Shown here piece by piece: positions 1 to 5,928 of a stretch of 10,520 nt of DNA; position 1 is the first letter of the stretch; each line of letters begins with the position of its first letter. The notes below the pieces were generated by a model. That model was not told where the DNA came from, made no database searches, and saw only the letters and a program-made list of their open reading frames with translations. Where the stretch lies: the NCBI GenBank assembly GCA_017457015.1, contig JAFTIG010000002.1:1-10520 (forward strand), written 5' to 3'. The stretch is from Clostridia bacterium (GTDB lineage: Bacteria > Bacillota_A > Clostridia > Christensenellales > Borkfalkiaceae). A program made the translations under genes and the position numbers.

Positions 1-1
1 T

Positions 2-358
2 ACTGAAGAAACACTCCAAGCGGTTGACCCTGATTGCGAAAACACGGGACTTACCGAAGGCTTAAAATGTTCGGTTTGTGGTGATATTTTGATTGCTCAA
101 GTAGAAGTTCCTGCAACGGGACATACTGAAGAAACACTCCAAGCGATTGACCCTGATTGCGAAAACACGGGGCTTACCGAAGGCTTAAAATGTTCGGTTT
201 GTGGTGATATTTTGATTGCTCAAGTAGAAGTTCTTGCAACGGGTCACACTGAAGAAACACTCCAAGCGGTCGATCCAACGTATGAAAGCACGGGACTTAC
301 CGAAGGCTTAAAATGTTCGGCTTGTGGTGAAATATTAACCGCACAACAAGAAATACCT
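2..358 (+). repeat. Tandem 123-bp coding repeats (three copies, 41 residues each)
   Basis: Copies begin at 2, 125 and 248, each at 'ACTGAAGAAACACTCC', an exact 123-bp period that keeps the frame. Copies 1 and 2 differ at about five positions by eye (for example GTT/ATT, GGA/GGG, CCT/CTT), so they were duplicated recently or are kept alike by recombination. Copy 3 is more diverged and fades into unique sequence after about 358. Each unit has a CSxCG pair; copies 1 and 2 also carry a Cys in 'DPDCENTG', replaced by Tyr in copy 3 ('DPTYESTG'). The array continues beyond the left edge, so the copy number is unknown. Confidence 0.95.
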
Positions 359-1471
359 AAGTTAGAAAATCCCAACTGGGATGGAACTATTGCTGAAAAG
401 TTTGATAGTGGTTCGGGAACTACGTCAGATCCGTATTTGATTGCTACCCCTGCCCAACTTGCTTATCTTGCAAAACTCGTTAACGAAGGAAACACGAATT
501 ATAATAGTAAGTGTTATAAACTCATAAAAGATATAAACTTAAACAATCAGAATTGGACACCTATCGGTTCTTTCTGTTATTGGAATTATGGAAAATATGA
601 CAAAACGTCTAACGATTATACTTTCCAAGGAACGTTTAACGGGAATAAGCATACTATTTCTAATCTTAAAATAACTCAACCGACTTCTTCGGAGCATCAA
701 TATTTCGGGTTGTTCGGATACGCAATAAACGCAAAAATTTCTTACGTCAACATAACGAATTTAGATATTTCATTAAACGTGACGACTTCTGTGCTTGTTG
801 GTGGTATAGTAGGCAAAATCACAGAACATTCAAGTTCTATCTCTTATTGTTCCGTTACGGGAAATATCAATATAACCTCGTCAACCTATGGAGTTACCTC
901 GGGCGGCATCGTTGGCACGTCAGACGACCTTACCGTATCTAACTGCGTAGCGCATTGTAACGTTACTGTTAAGGGGTCAAAAGCCTCTTACGGTGGCGGG
1001 CTAGTAGGCTCATTTAGTTATGCAGATCCTGGGAATACACCCAAAATAAAAAATTGTATAGCAACTGGCGACGTTTCATGCGAGACTACCTCAACGACTG
1101 CAAACGCAGTCGCTGGTGGACTTGTTGGTAGTTTTGGTTCGTACTGTAACACAACTAATTCAGTTGCAACAGGCAACGTCACTGGTAAATGCACTTGGAA
1201 TGCTTATGTTGGAGGCCTATTCGGAAGTTTTGGACTTTATTCTGCCACCGTTACTAATTGTTATTATTATAGTGGACAAACAATAACTTACACAGACCGA
1301 TCGGGCACGTTTAACACAGCAAACACGATAAAAGGTACTTCTTGCACGTTAACAAATCTCAACACAAAAACTTTTTACACAAGTACTTTAGCATTCTCTG
1401 CTACTAACTGGAATTTTGACAATTTGGATTTTGCTAATGGTAAAGTTCCTACCTTTATATGGAACGTTTAA
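2..1471 (+). CDS. C-terminal part of a repetitive surface/secreted protein with CxxC repeats and GLUG motifs (5' end outside window)
   Basis: The reading frame is already open at base 2 and gives 489 residues to the TAA at 1469-1471, so the true start lies left of the window; an internal TTG at 89 falls inside a repeat and is not a start. Residues 1-119 or so are three tandem 41-residue repeats, each with a GLTEG..CSxCG core. A linker with an 'NPNWDGT' segment leads into a region beginning 'DPYLIATPAQL', typical of proteins that carry GLUG motifs. Six GLUG-like blocks (xGGLVGxF type) follow at about residues 235-411, spaced 31-40 residues apart, as expected for a right-handed beta-helix. The protein ends 'FIWNV' with no LPXTG motif or C-terminal membrane segment. 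An extracellular adhesin-like or matrix role is inferred from the family; no enzymatic function can be assigned. It converges on the pyr operon and is probably unrelated to it. Confidence 0.8.
   Translation, partial: TEETLQAVDPDCENTGLTEGLKCSVCGDILIAQVEVPATGHTEETLQAIDPDCENTGLTEGLKCSVCGDILIAQVEVLATGHTEETLQAVDPTYESTGLTEGLKCSACGEILTAQQEIPKLENPNWDGTIAEKFDSGSGTTSDPYLIATPAQLAYLAKLVNEGNTNYNSKCYKLIKDINLNNQNWTPIGSFCYWNYGKYDKTSNDYTFQGTFNGNKHTISNLKITQPTSSEHQYFGLFGYAINAKISYVNITNLDISLNVTTSVLVGGIVGKITEHSSSISYCSVTGNINITSSTYGVTSGGIVGTSDDLTVSNCVAHCNVTVKGSKASYGGGLVGSFSYADPGNTPKIKNCIATGDVSCETTSTTANAVAGGLVGSFGSYCNTTNSVATGNVTGKCTWNAYVGGLFGSFGLYSATVTNCYYYSGQTITYTDRSGTFNTANTIKGTSCTLTNLNTKTFYTSTLAFSATNWNFDNLDFANGKVPTFIWNV
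704..1234 (+). repeat. GLUG-type protein repeat region
   Basis: Six degenerate glycine-rich blocks occur in the translation: FGLFGYA, VGGIVGKI, SGGIVGTS, GGGLVGSF, AGGLVGSFG and VGGLFGSFG. Most are followed by a variable stretch with an 'NC.(A/V).G.V' type strand (NCVAHCNV, NCIATGDV, NSVATGNV). They match the GLUG motif of bacterial surface proteins. The repeats are diverged at DNA level, unlike the 123-bp array upstream, so they are an old structural repeat rather than a recent duplication. Confidence 0.75.
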
Positions 1472-1498
1472 TTGACAACTTAAAACAATTTTTAATAT

Positions 1499-1537
1499 AG
1501 AGAAACTCCCGACTTTATAAAAATCGGGAGTTTCTCT
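1499..1537. terminator. Intrinsic terminator between convergent genes
   Basis: AGAGAAACTCCCGA (1499-1512) pairs perfectly with TCGGGAGTTTCTCT (1524-1537), a 14-bp stem with an 11-nt AU-rich loop. On the + strand it is followed by TTTTATATTTG, making a good terminator for the surface-protein gene that ends 28 nt before it. On the - strand it lies 15 nt past the pyrI stop codon, but the bases after the stem there are a weaker UAUAUUAAAAAUUG, so termination of the pyr operon at this hairpin is likely but less certain. Confidence 0.85.
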
Positions 1538-1552
1538 TTTTATATTTGTTTT

Positions 1553-1972
1553 TTAATCTTGCGCTTTTGATTCGCAATAAATACAACGGTAAACTTTGTT
1601 GTTTTTATCAACGAGTTTAAATACGTGTTCTATACCTTGTTCTACGCTAGTTATACAACGTGGATTTTTACATTTGATAACGTTTTTAAGTTCTTCTGGT
1701 AATTCTAACTTTTTCTTTTCAGTAGTCGTACCGTCTTTGATAAAATTAACCGTTACTTCGGGTGCTATATAACCTAAAACGTCAAGATCTAAATTTATAT
1801 CCGCGTCAATTTTGATTATGTCTTTTTTACCCGTCTTTTTACTCGGAACGTTTTTAATGAGTGCGACCGTACAATCGAGTTCAGAAAGAGATAAAAAATT
1901 ATATATTTGCATGCCTTTGCCTGCGTCTATATGGTCAATTACTATACCGTTTTTTATAGGATCGATTTTCAT
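1553..1972 (-). CDS. pyrI: Aspartate carbamoyltransferase regulatory chain PyrI
   Basis: This is the non-catalytic chain that binds CTP/ATP (and UTP) and makes aspartate transcarbamylase allosteric by bridging PyrB trimers in the cytoplasm. At 139 residues it is somewhat shorter than the roughly 153 of E. coli, mainly at the N-terminus. The nucleotide-binding domain shows 'GIVIDHIDAG' (residues 9-18) and 'GKKDIIKID' (48-56), aligning with the E. coli effector-site segments that include His20 and Lys60; a lysine cluster before 'LELPEE' fits the Lys94 region. The zinc domain has C-x4-C at 101/106 and C-x2-C at 130/133, all four ligands present. The ATG at 1972 follows AAGGGGG (1981-1987), which overlaps the pyrB stop; the gap to pyrB is 13 nt. 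It is the last gene of the operon. Assignment is firm; effector preference cannot be read from sequence. Confidence 0.95.
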   Translation of the reverse strand: MKIDPIKNGIVIDHIDAGKGMQIYNFLSLSELDCTVALIKNVPSKKTGKKDIIKIDADINLDLDVLGYIAPEVTVNFIKDGTTTEKKKLELPEELKNVIKCKNPRCITSVEQGIEHVFKLVDKNNKVYRCIYCESKAQD

Positions 1973-1985
1973 TTATTTATCCCCC

Positions 1986-2900
1986 TTACTTTATGCCGAG
2001 TAATTTTAATATGAGAGCCATTCTTACAAACCTTCCGTTTGCGACCTGTTTAAAGTAACACGCTCTTGGATCGTTGTCTATTTCAACTGCAATTTCATTA
2101 ACCCTTGGTAGCGGATGCAATATGCATAAATCTTTTTTTGCAGTAGCAAGTTTTTCCAAAGTCAAAATGTAACTGTCACGAAGTCTTAAATAGTCGTCTT
2201 CGTTAAAAAATCTTTCCTGCTGAACTCTAGTCATATATAAGACGTCGAGTTCGGGCATTGCTTCTTCTAAACTGGAAGTTTCAACGTAGTTCATGCCGTT
2301 CTTGTCCATAACGTCAACTTTTACGTAATCGGGAATTTTAAGTTCGGCGGGCGAAATCAAAACGACTTTGATACCTTTATATCTTGCAAGGGCCTGAATG
2401 AGCGAGTGTACCGTTCTGCCAAACTTTAAGTCCCCGCAAAAGCCTACTGTTAGATCGTTTAATCTACCTTTTTCGGTCTTGATCGTAAGTAGGTCGGTAA
2501 GCGTTTGCGTGGGATGGTTATGACCGCCGTCACCTGCGTTTATAATGGGTACTGACGCATAGTTAGCGGCAACGAGCGGAGCGCCTTCTTTGGGATGGCG
2601 CATTGCGATTATATCGGAATAACAACTTACAACCCTGATTGTATCCGCTACGCTTTCACCCTTTGATGCGGACGAACTGTTTGCATCTGAAAAACCGAGC
2701 GTTTGTCCGCCGAGAGAGAGCATTGCCGACTCAAAAGAAAGTCTTGTTCTGGTTGACGGCTCAAAAAATAAGGTCGCAAGTTTTTTGTGCTTACACTTTT
2801 CTTGATATTTTTCGGGGTTTAACTTAATGTCTTCTGCAACAGAGATAAGTTCGTCTATCTCTTTAACCGTAAAATCGGTGATTGCCAACAAATTTTTCAT
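1986..2900 (-). CDS. pyrB: Aspartate carbamoyltransferase catalytic chain PyrB
   Basis: Catalyses carbamoyl phosphate + L-aspartate to N-carbamoyl-L-aspartate, the committed step of pyrimidine synthesis. The 304 residues are full length for the family. The carbamoyl-phosphate loop PSTRTR is at 48-53, the '80s loop' Ser76 and Lys80 (S-x3-K-G-E) that reaches into the neighbouring subunit is intact, HPTQTLTDL is at 129-137, the [11 protein letters not shown] segment is at about 156-166, the aspartate-binding 'RVQQER' loop is near 225-230, and LHPLPR is at 261-266. These residues and the next gene, pyrI, point to the E. coli-like allosteric holoenzyme rather than the free trimer of Bacillus. The ATG at 2900 is preceded by AAGGAG (2907-2912) with 6-nt spacing, 17 nt after pyrE. 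Ornithine carbamoyltransferase, the closest paralogue, is excluded by the Ser/Lys loop and context. Confidence 0.98.
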   Translation of the reverse strand: MKNLLAITDFTVKEIDELISVAEDIKLNPEKYQEKCKHKKLATLFFEPSTRTRLSFESAMLSLGGQTLGFSDANSSSASKGESVADTIRVVSCYSDIIAMRHPKEGAPLVAANYASVPIINAGDGGHNHPTQTLTDLLTIKTEKGRLNDLTVGFCGDLKFGRTVHSLIQALARYKGIKVVLISPAELKIPDYVKVDVMDKNGMNYVETSSLEEAMPELDVLYMTRVQQERFFNEDDYLRLRDSYILTLEKLATAKKDLCILHPLPRVNEIAVEIDNDPRACYFKQVANGRFVRMALILKLLGIK

Positions 2901-2917
2901 TTGACACTCCTTATATA

Positions 2918-3559
2918 TTACGCTTTTTTAATCCAACTTTCATCAGACGGATTATTTCTAAAAGCAATCAGTCTTTCTACGTCGTTTTCCTTTATATATC
3001 CGGTTTTTGCAGCAACTTCTACTACCGTGTCAAAGTTAGTTAAAGATACGTTTTTAACGTTTGCTTCTTTTAAGCGTTCTATACCTTTTTTCATGCCGTA
3101 AGTATAGATACTGACGATACCTAAAACGATAGCGCCTGCTTCACGGAGCGCCTCAACGACGTCTATACAACTACCGCCCGTAGAAATAAGATCTTCTATT
3201 ACAACAACCTTCGTACCCGCTTCGAGTTTGCCTTCTATCTTGTTGTTTCTGCCGTGGTCTTTGTTGCTACCGCGAACGTAACCCATAGGCATGCCGAGTA
3301 TATGGCCTGCAATAGCAGCGTGTGCAATACCTGCCGTGCTAGTGCCAAAAAGCGCTTCTGCTTCGGGATATTCTTTCTTTACCGTTTCAGCAATGGCGTT
3401 TTCAACGACGTCACGCGCTTCCGGTGCAGTAAGTATAAGTCTGTTATCGCAGTAAATAGGGCTCTTTATTCCGCTTGCCCAAGTAAAAGGTTCGTCGGGA
3501 CGTAAAAATACCGCCTTGATTTTAAGTAGGTTTTCTGCCACTTTTTTTGCTATTTCCAT
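2918..3559 (-). CDS. pyrE: Orotate phosphoribosyltransferase PyrE
   Basis: Transfers the phosphoribosyl group of PRPP to orotate, giving orotidine 5'-monophosphate (OMP). The 213-residue length is normal. The orotate-binding N-terminal segment '[16 protein letters not shown]' (25-40), the flexible catalytic loop around '[11 protein letters not shown]' (100-110) and the PRPP motif [13 protein letters not shown] (118-130) with its acidic pair ED are all present. It starts with ATG at 3559, 12 nt after pyrF; AAAGGAG overlaps the pyrF stop codon, so translation is likely coupled. Its product is the substrate of PyrF, encoded just upstream. No unusual residues are seen. Confidence 0.98.
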   Translation of the reverse strand: MEIAKKVAENLLKIKAVFLRPDEPFTWASGIKSPIYCDNRLILTAPEARDVVENAIAETVKKEYPEAEALFGTSTAGIAHAAIAGHILGMPMGYVRGSNKDHGRNNKIEGKLEAGTKVVVIEDLISTGGSCIDVVEALREAGAIVLGIVSIYTYGMKKGIERLKEANVKNVSLTNFDTVVEVAAKTGYIKENDVERLIAFRNNPSDESWIKKA

Positions 3560-3571
3560 TATTCTTCTCCT

Positions 3572-4270
3572 TTATCCTAAAAATTCTTCAACACATTTTC
3601 TGTATGCCGAAACGGGATCTTCCGCACCCGTTATCGATCTACCAACAACTATATAATCTGAGCCGAGTTCTCTTGCCATTGCAGGAGTAGTAACGCGCTT
3701 TTGGTCGCCCACTGCGTCGCCTGCAAGTCTTATGCCAGGCGTTATGGTAAGGAACTTTTCACCGCATACGCCGTGTACTTTGCCAGCCTCGAGCGGTGAA
3801 CATACTACACCGTCAAGTCCGCAATTTTTAGCGTTCTTTGCATAACTCATAACTACTTGATCAAGGGGCTTATCTATTAAAAGTTCTTCAGTCATAAGTT
3901 CTTGGTTTGTAGACGTAAGTTGGGTTACTGCAATGAGTAACGGACGAGTGCCGTCTGCTCTCGTCAAGCCTTCGAGCGCGCCTTTCATCATAACCGAGCC
4001 GCCGCCTGCGTGAAGGTTTACCATATCTACGTCGTAAGCGGAAAGTACCGCCATTGATTTTTTAACGGTGTTAGGGATATCGTGAAGTTTTAAGTCCAAG
4101 AAAATCTTGTGTCCACGACGCTTGATTTCCTTTACTATTTCCACACCGCCTGCATAAAATAGTTCCATACCTACTTTTAAGTAAGGTTTTTCTTCTTTAA
4201 ACTTATCGAGAAAGTTAAAGAGTTGTTCTTTGCCGTTAAAGTCACACGCAATTATTACGTCTTTTTTCAT
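3572..4270 (-). CDS. pyrF: Orotidine 5'-phosphate decarboxylase PyrF
   Basis: Decarboxylates OMP to UMP, the last step of the de novo pathway. At 232 residues it is the short bacterial form of the TIM-barrel enzyme. The catalytic Asp-Lys-Asp set lies in 'LDLKLHDIPNT' (Asp59, Lys61, Asp64), an N-terminal substrate-binding Asp is in 'IACDFNG' (Asp10), and the phosphate-binding C-terminal part shows 'TPGIRLAGDAVGDQKR' (from about residue 177) and 'IVVGRSIT' with the phosphate Arg. The start is unambiguous: the ATG at 4270 shares its A with the TAA of pyrD (TAATG), and AGGGGAGG lies at 4281-4288 inside pyrD, so the two are probably translationally coupled. Members of the longer, 270-residue OMP decarboxylase group are excluded by length and motif spacing. 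Confidence 0.98.
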   Translation of the reverse strand: MKKDVIIACDFNGKEQLFNFLDKFKEEKPYLKVGMELFYAGGVEIVKEIKRRGHKIFLDLKLHDIPNTVKKSMAVLSAYDVDMVNLHAGGGSVMMKGALEGLTRADGTRPLLIAVTQLTSTNQELMTEELLIDKPLDQVVMSYAKNAKNCGLDGVVCSPLEAGKVHGVCGEKFLTITPGIRLAGDAVGDQKRVTTPAMARELGSDYIVVGRSITGAEDPVSAYRKCVEEFLG

Positions 4271-5184
4271 TATTTATGTGCCTCCCCTATAATTTCTTTT
4301 AACGAGTTTATTTTATATCTTTCCATAAACACGGGCAAGTTGTTTATAATATCTCTACACGCATACGGGTTTATTAAGTTTTCCGCGCCGACTTGAACTG
4401 CGCTTGCGCCTGCAAGCATCATTTCAATTACGTCTTCTGCCGTCGCTATACCGCCGATACCTATAATGGGAATTTTAACCGCTTCGTATACTTGATACAC
4501 CATGCGAAGTGCAATCGGGAATACCGCGCGACCGGAAAAACCGCCCATCTTATTTGCTATTATCGGTTTTCTCTTTTTTAAGTCTATTCTCATGCCCTGA
4601 ACGGTATTTATTAAACTTAAACCGTCAGCTCCGCCGTCTTCACATGCTTTTGCTATCGATACTATATCGGTTACGTTGGGAGTAAGTTTGATAAATACGG
4701 GCTTTGTCGTTACCGCTTTTACCGCTTCGGTCACCGCTTTTGCGTTTTCGGGCATCGTGCCGAAACTCATGCCACCGTTATGAACGTTTGGACAACTGAT
4801 GTTTACTTCAATTATATCAACGTCAGATACCGCGTCTATCTTTTTACAACACTCAACGTATTCTTCAATAGAAAATCCGCTTATGTTTGCAATTATAGGT
4901 TTGCGGTAAGTTTCTCTAAGTCTTGGAATTTCATGAGAAATTACCCTATCGATACCCGGATTTTGTAAACCTACCGAGTTGATAAGCCCTTCTCTACACT
5001 CTGCAATTCTCGGTGTGGGGTTACCAAAACGCGCTTCACGCGTAGTGCCTTTAATTGATATTGCGCCGAGAATATTTATGTCGTAAATATCGTTAAATTC
5101 ATACCCGAACCCAAACGTGCCACTTGCGGGAATTACGGGGTTATCTAGTTTTACTCCGCAAAGTGCGGTTGATAAATCTACCAT
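4270..5184 (-). CDS. pyrD: Dihydroorotate dehydrogenase type 1B, catalytic subunit PyrD
   Basis: Oxidises dihydroorotate to orotate on FMN and passes electrons to PyrK, so NAD+ is the final acceptor. It has 304 residues, usual for PyrDB. Visible features are 'ASGTFGFGYEF' (20-30), the FMN-site lysine in IKGTT (Lys45), substrate residues in NSVGLQNPG (69-77), and the catalytic cysteine in 'EVNISCPNVHNGG' (Cys131), which marks class 1; class 2 enzymes have Ser. The FMN phosphate site is 'GIGGIATAEDV' (242-252). The ATG at 5184 lies inside pyrK: the genes overlap by 7 nt, and AGGGAGG sits at 5192-5198. Together with pyrK this is the heterotetrameric, quinone-independent enzyme, compatible with an anaerobic life style. 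Confidence 0.97.
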   Translation of the reverse strand: MVDLSTALCGVKLDNPVIPASGTFGFGYEFNDIYDINILGAISIKGTTREARFGNPTPRIAECREGLINSVGLQNPGIDRVISHEIPRLRETYRKPIIANISGFSIEEYVECCKKIDAVSDVDIIEVNISCPNVHNGGMSFGTMPENAKAVTEAVKAVTTKPVFIKLTPNVTDIVSIAKACEDGGADGLSLINTVQGMRIDLKKRKPIIANKMGGFSGRAVFPIALRMVYQVYEAVKIPIIGIGGIATAEDVIEMMLAGASAVQVGAENLINPYACRDIINNLPVFMERYKINSLKEIIGEAHK

Positions 5185-5912
5185 ATTATTTCCTCCCTTA
5201 AAAGCACGGGGCCGTCTTTACATATACGCTTGTTGCCGTACTTGGTTTTGCAAGAACAGCCCATACACGCGCCGAATCCGCAACCCATACGTTCTTCAAA
5301 CGAGAACGAGCCGTCTACTTCCGTTGCGTTATATATTGCTTTGAGCATAGGTTCAGGTCCGCAAGTATAAATATGCGTATAACCTTCAACTTGCTTTAAG
5401 GCGTCGGTTACGAATCCCTTTATCCCTACGCTACCGTCTGCCGTAGCAACGAGTACGGGTATTCCGAGTTCTTCAAACTCTTCTTTATAAAAAATTTCGC
5501 TCGCCGTGTTAAATCCTATTATAACGGTTGGTGCTTTACCTTCTTTTATAAGTATTTTTGCAAGGTTGTAAAGTGGCGGAACGCCTACGCCGCCACCGAT
5601 AAGCACGGGGCTGTCCCCCGAAAACTCTGTAAAATAACCGTTGCCAAGCCCCGTTAATATATCGAGTTTTGCACCTTCATCAAGCCAACTCATTTGCTCG
5701 GTGCCTTTGCCCACTACTTTATATATGATAGTAAGAGTTCCGTCTTCATAATCACAAACGGATATAGGACGGCGGAGATATAACCCGTCAAGTTGTATAT
5801 TGACGAATTGTCCCGGACGCTCTATTGCGCTCGTATCCCCGGATAATACCATCTTAAATACGCTGTCCGTAAGTCTTTGGTTACTTACGACGGTAAATAA
5901 TCCTTTTTTCAA
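5178..5912 (-). CDS. pyrK: Dihydroorotate dehydrogenase electron-transfer subunit PyrK (FAD, [2Fe-2S])
   Basis: Carries electrons from the FMN of PyrD through a [2Fe-2S] cluster and FAD to NAD+. The 244 residues show the ferredoxin-reductase layout: an FAD domain with 'RPGQFVNIQL' (32-41) and LRRPIS (46-51), an NAD-binding domain beginning VLIGGGVGVPPL (103-114) and containing 'TCGPEPML' (183-190), then a C-terminal cluster domain with Cys211, Cys216, Cys219 and Cys231 as ligands in the C-x4-C-x2-C-x11-C pattern. The start is TTG at 5910-5912, not ATG; AAGGAG at 5920-5925 with 7-nt spacing supports it, no upstream in-frame ATG exists after the carB stop, and the next Met (residue 21) would cut the FAD domain. 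It begins 16 nt after carB and overlaps pyrD by 7 nt. Confidence 0.97.
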   Translation of the reverse strand: MKKGLFTVVSNQRLTDSVFKMVLSGDTSAIERPGQFVNIQLDGLYLRRPISVCDYEDGTLTIIYKVVGKGTEQMSWLDEGAKLDILTGLGNGYFTEFSGDSPVLIGGGVGVPPLYNLAKILIKEGKAPTVIIGFNTASEIFYKEEFEELGIPVLVATADGSVGIKGFVTDALKQVEGYTHIYTCGPEPMLKAIYNATEVDGSFSFEERMGCGFGACMGCSCKTKYGNKRICKDGPVLLREEIIW

Positions 5913-5919
5913 TTTCTTT

Positions 5920-5925
5920 CTCCTT
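5920..5925 (-). promoter_or_regulatory. Ribosome binding site that fixes the TTG start of pyrK
   Basis: AAGGAG reads on the - strand directly after the carB stop codon (5929-5931) and 7 nt before TTG (5910-5912). It is the only Shine-Dalgarno-like sequence near this start and decides in favour of TTG. Confidence 0.85.
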
Positions 5926-5928
5926 GAC

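Noticed and set aside
89..91. TTG at 89 as start of the left-hand gene
   Set aside because: The frame is open to base 2 and the codon lies inside a repeat unit whose next copy has the same codon in the middle of the protein; no ribosome binding site precedes it.
2..370. CRISPR array or other non-coding repeat
   Set aside because: The 123-bp units follow each other without spacers, keep the reading frame and translate to a known surface-protein repeat.
1812..2003. Short + strand reading frame opposite pyrI
   Set aside because: It is fully antisense to a well-supported gene (pyrI and the pyrB end), with no recognisable protein family or ribosome binding site.
3254..3505. Short + strand reading frame opposite pyrE; similar ones opposite pyrD, pyrK, carB and pyrC
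   Set aside because: They are shadows of highly conserved genes on the other strand and encode Cys-, Arg- and Phe-rich strings without family resemblance.
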